A DNA stretch of 64,000 bases, taken from Norana najaformis (lineage: Eukaryota; Annelida; Clitellata; Crassiclitellata; Hormogastridae). The position numbers and the translations under genes were made by a program. The notes under the pieces are model-generated. The model was given only the letters and a program-made list of their open reading frames with translations, ran no database searches and was not told the DNA's origin. Below, piece after piece: positions 61,105-64,000 of this stretch. Within the stretch, counting starts at the first letter, position 1. The number at the start of each line of letters is the position of its first letter. The stretch lies in NCBI GenBank assembly GCA_964023275.1, contig OZ029918.1, forward strand, positions 33,997,971 to 34,061,970, in the 5' to 3' direction.

Positions 61105-61345
61105 AGCTACATCGGTAAGTGCGTACGCCATAGCTCCTCTGTGTGAGGGTGCCGGTTCGCATTCAAATCGTGGCTTATAATAGGAGATTTAAACCTGGGG
61201 CTAGCACGGTCCGTGCACGGGGACCTTAAATGGTGTGGCGCCCATTCAAACGGGCAGCGGTGGTGAAGGATCTCACCCGATAAATTCATTGCAAAATGAG
61301 CAGGGTCGAGGCCATACGGTCGCTATATAATAGGCCTACCTATAC
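61105..61345 (+). mobile_element. SINE family 3, full length
   Basis: A tRNA-like head (TAGTTAGCTACATCGGTAAG, GGTTCGCATTCAAATCG), then GCTAGCACGGTCCGTGCACG, GCAGCGGTGGTGAAGGATCT, and the end ACGGTCGCTATATAATAGG. Confidence 0.75.
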
Positions 61346-61426
61346 ATTTACATTTTAAATCTGGCGCCTCAGGTTCAGATTTACTGCCTGCATGCTTGCT
61401 TTAAATCGTATATATAGGCCCTAATC

Positions 61427-61735
61427 GTTAACTCGAAATTTCTAAATCGGTACTTCAAAGCTAAGCTCAGGGCACCAGCTTATTCGTGAGCGCTGCATCG
61501 TCTGTCTGCATTGTCCAAAGCTGCCATGTCAAGAACCAATTCCGGGTGCCAGGAGATCAGAGATGAGGCTAAGGTGGTTATGTTTAAGCTGAGAGAAATG
61601 GGAAGACTGATGAGAGTGGAATTTCTTGAACAGATGAGACTTGGCTTTATAATTAACACCATTGACGGATTCTGGGACATGCCCACGTAGGCCTAATTTG
61701 CTTTAAAGTAGCGCTTTACAAATGTCTAATTACAA
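61427..61735 (-). mobile_element. LINE 3' end, family A, diverged
   Basis: The reverse strand reads CAGCGCTCACGAATAAGCTG and GAAATTTCGAGTT, with an upstream part antisense to AACAGATGAGACTTGGCTTT (the LKTxLF region). Confidence 0.65.
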
Positions 61736-62610
61736 ATGACTACTTTACAACTTTTGAGTTTAAGATTAGGGTACAATAATTATTAGAAGCTCATGTAACA
61801 GTAAGAACGTCAAAAATAGTAGTTTCCAATGTTTAAAGACATCTTGTAGCATCAAAGGCTGTTGACGTCGACTGGAAAATATTGTACAGTTATCACTGCA
61901 ATTTTTGAACTTTTGACTTTTTTCAGAAACGCCTAATAGGGGCTACATGCTATCTATACCCCTGCGTCATGTTAGCAGCTCCTTCCTAGTCTAGCATGGC
62001 TTGAAACTTCTGGATGAGCTCGAAAAGCTTTAGTAAAAACAATTAGGCCTATACAAAATTTACCAACAAGTAGCCTAACGCTAATTTCTCTGGGACATAT
62101 TGCACAAATACCGGGCTGTCGGGTTCAAAACCGGATGCCTCGCAGCCCTAAAGCTGAAGATGGTGCTCGCTAATGGGGGTCTGACACGACATCCGAGTCA
62201 CACCGACAAACTTTGCACAAAATCCAGGAAGTTATTTATTTGGGGTGCTTGTAGTCGAGTTAAAGAGAAAAGATAAATGTTTTGGATAACCAGTTAAACA
62301 TGACATCATTTAGGCCTAATCCATTTAGGTTTAACGTGTAATGCATGACTCAGTTCGGCTTCTGTTATTAAATAGCCAAATAATGTTCCTTGATTAGTTA
62401 GTCATTAACTGACGCTTTAACTTGCATTAGTAATCGTGTTATGTATTTATTTATATAACGCATTTAAAGAACCTCACGAAAGCACTGCAAAATGGCTATC
62501 TAACAGCTAGAAAATTCTAAATCTTGTCCTGACGCATTAATCATGAGAAATAGAAGAATGCGAAGACGACGAGGAAGAAGAAGAAGAAGAGGAGGAGGAA
62601 GAAGAAGAAG
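61736..62610. other. MMP-like intron, no exon recognised
   Basis: I looked on the - strand for the zinc-binding HExxHxxGxxH motif, the hinge and blade 1 and found none. ATAACGCATTTAAAGAACC at 62456 is a repeat terminus. (GAAGAA)n lies at 62566-62614. Confidence 0.4.
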
Positions 62611-62614
62611 AAAA

Positions 62615-62870
62615 TAAGCAGCCATGAGTATGGAGTGTTAGCTCATTTTTCTTGACCAGCATATGAGAGAGAGAGAGAGAGTGGCCAGTCCTCTCCCTCA
62701 TCGTACGATCTTCCCACTGACAATGTGCTTATTATTGCTGAGTTCACTAGGAGGCGCAAGTGGAGCCGAAATCTCAGAACAAATATCTGTCCTTGGGGGA
62801 TTTTAACCCCCGACCTCACGATCGACAGTCCAACACCCTAACCCCTAGACAATCACGCACCCCATTACGC
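62615..62870 (-). mobile_element. SINE family 2, full length
   Basis: Reverse strand: a head with GATTGTCTAGGGGTTAGGGT, GTTGGACTGTCGATCG and GGTCGGGGGTTAAAATCCCC (tRNA-Asp-like), then the family 2 body down to GCAGCCATGAGTATGGAGTG. Confidence 0.75.
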
Positions 62871-64000
62871 ATTAACTGGGTTTCAAATGTTCATTATCTA
62901 ATCGAATCTAAGAACTTCTATAGCGCCACTGTAATGATGCTCTAGGCATCAGTCGATGGTCGATGCTAAGCAGCATCATTGTCCAAGGCAAATTCCATGG
63001 GGAGTCCGGTTGAAAGCCACGAAGGGAACCCTAGAGACAGCCTTTGGAGGAAAGGACTTAAGGATTAATAGTGGAAATCTACTCAGTTGCTGGGACCGGT
63101 CCAGGATTTGAAGTTGGGGTGAAGGCGAAGTAAAAGTGGGATGTAACGTGAAAACAACTAGTACAACCCGCCAGGTTTAGGGGAACCTCATATAGAGCCT
63201 CATGAGTAATTAGGTTCTCTCAAAATTGCTGCTTCACGTAATTAAGGGCGTAATCTAACTGATTTAAACAGTCATGATATTTTTGCACAACCTCTGAGTC
63301 ACTCATTCGTGATGTTTAGGCCTATAAACGATTTTCAATACTGGACCGCCTTCAACCACGGAAACCCAGCCTCCTAACAGTTGGGGAGGGAAAAGCCTGA
63401 TCCACTACTTGCGTAATAGTAGCTTACGCCTAGATCTATCCAAGCGGATATTCGGCTAAAAATCATGTCCGCATTACCGAAAAGTAGGCCGAATATTCTA
63501 CTTAGAGGGCGGTGTACACGATGCTGCCCTGACAGCTGGCACGCATGTCACTGGTGGCATCATTCTGGTGGCTAGTGATGGGTCCAATGCGGGGGCGTCG
63601 ATCTAATACATTATAAAGACTTCTGTGGTTCCGTTATCATAATGCCCAAGGCATCACTCGATGGTCTCTTCAAGTTAAAACTGCAGTAAAAAATCAAAAA
63701 CCGCTGGAGAAATCGGGTCGAATTCCAATAGGTCAAAGAAACCAGAAGCCAGGCTACGGTGGGTAAACGAGTTGGAAGAGACGTGACTTAAGTTTAGACC
63801 TGATCTTTAGTCAATCATAAGGTGAACCCGGGGCCCGGGCCCCGCAATATTTTGATATGGGGACCCAACAATTAGTCGGGCCCCGGCAATATTTTAGCTG
63901 TAAAATCAGCAAAGACAGTTAAAGGCGTATTTGTGGATTTGCAAAAGTTACCGTTATTCACTTACTTATTTTTCTGTCTAATGCATTATATTCTATGCTA
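62871..64000. other. right end, repeats, no exon recognised
   Basis: Two related repeat ends: 62895-62965 (TAAGAACTTCTATAGCGCCA, CATCAGTCGATGGTCG) and 63600-63672 (AAAGACTTCTGTGGTTCCGT, GCATCACTCGATGGTC). GGGGCCCGGGCCCCG-like sequence lies at 63830-63844. Confidence 0.4.

Overview
This is animal nuclear DNA, probably from a marine invertebrate. It is AT-leaning and intron-rich, crowded with microsatellites, and full of tRNA-derived SINEs and truncated L2/CR1-like LINE tails. It has GT-AG introns and no bacterial operon signals. The species cannot be read from the sequence.

Most of the window (5056 to about 58,100, + strand) is one gene for a Musashi-family RNA-binding protein. Twelve coding exons with matching splice phases spell 332 residues, from the start of RRM1 ([11 protein letters not shown]) to a Musashi-type C terminus (GTLIPTAFQNGFH, then stop). 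Both RRMs are intact. The exon with the initiator methionine was not found and is probably left of the window. The introns (0.3 to 11.6 kb) hold nearly all the repeats. A short 3'-UTR intron and several poly(A) signals follow the stop codon.

A second host gene lies tail to tail on the - strand at the right end. Two exons (61035-60763 and 60255-59945) encode the last hemopexin blades of a matrix-metalloproteinase-like protein. They end in a closing Cys and a hydrophobic segment that suggests a membrane-anchored MMP. Its catalytic exons should lie beyond position 64000.

Region by region: 1-5000 holds a LINE tail, a 1-kb purine tract, a 44-bp tandem array and a probable pogo/Tigger-like MITE. 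5.0-17.3 kb has Musashi exons 1-4 among TTACC, TATG and CTGT repeats and 22- to 63-bp minisatellites. 17.3-37.3 kb is two long introns around exon 5. 37.3-46.5 kb is a microsatellite-rich intron. 46.5-55.3 kb holds exons 7-12. 55.3-58.5 kb is 3' UTR. 58.5-64 kb holds repeats and the MMP-like exons.

Most of the long open frames are translations of simple repeats and are not genes. I see no new multi-gene system. The most interesting signals are an array of 12 consensus splice donors inside a Musashi intron, a shared GGCGCTATATAAAT-like terminus on several retroelement types that carry different microsatellite tails, and possible alternative C termini of Musashi.
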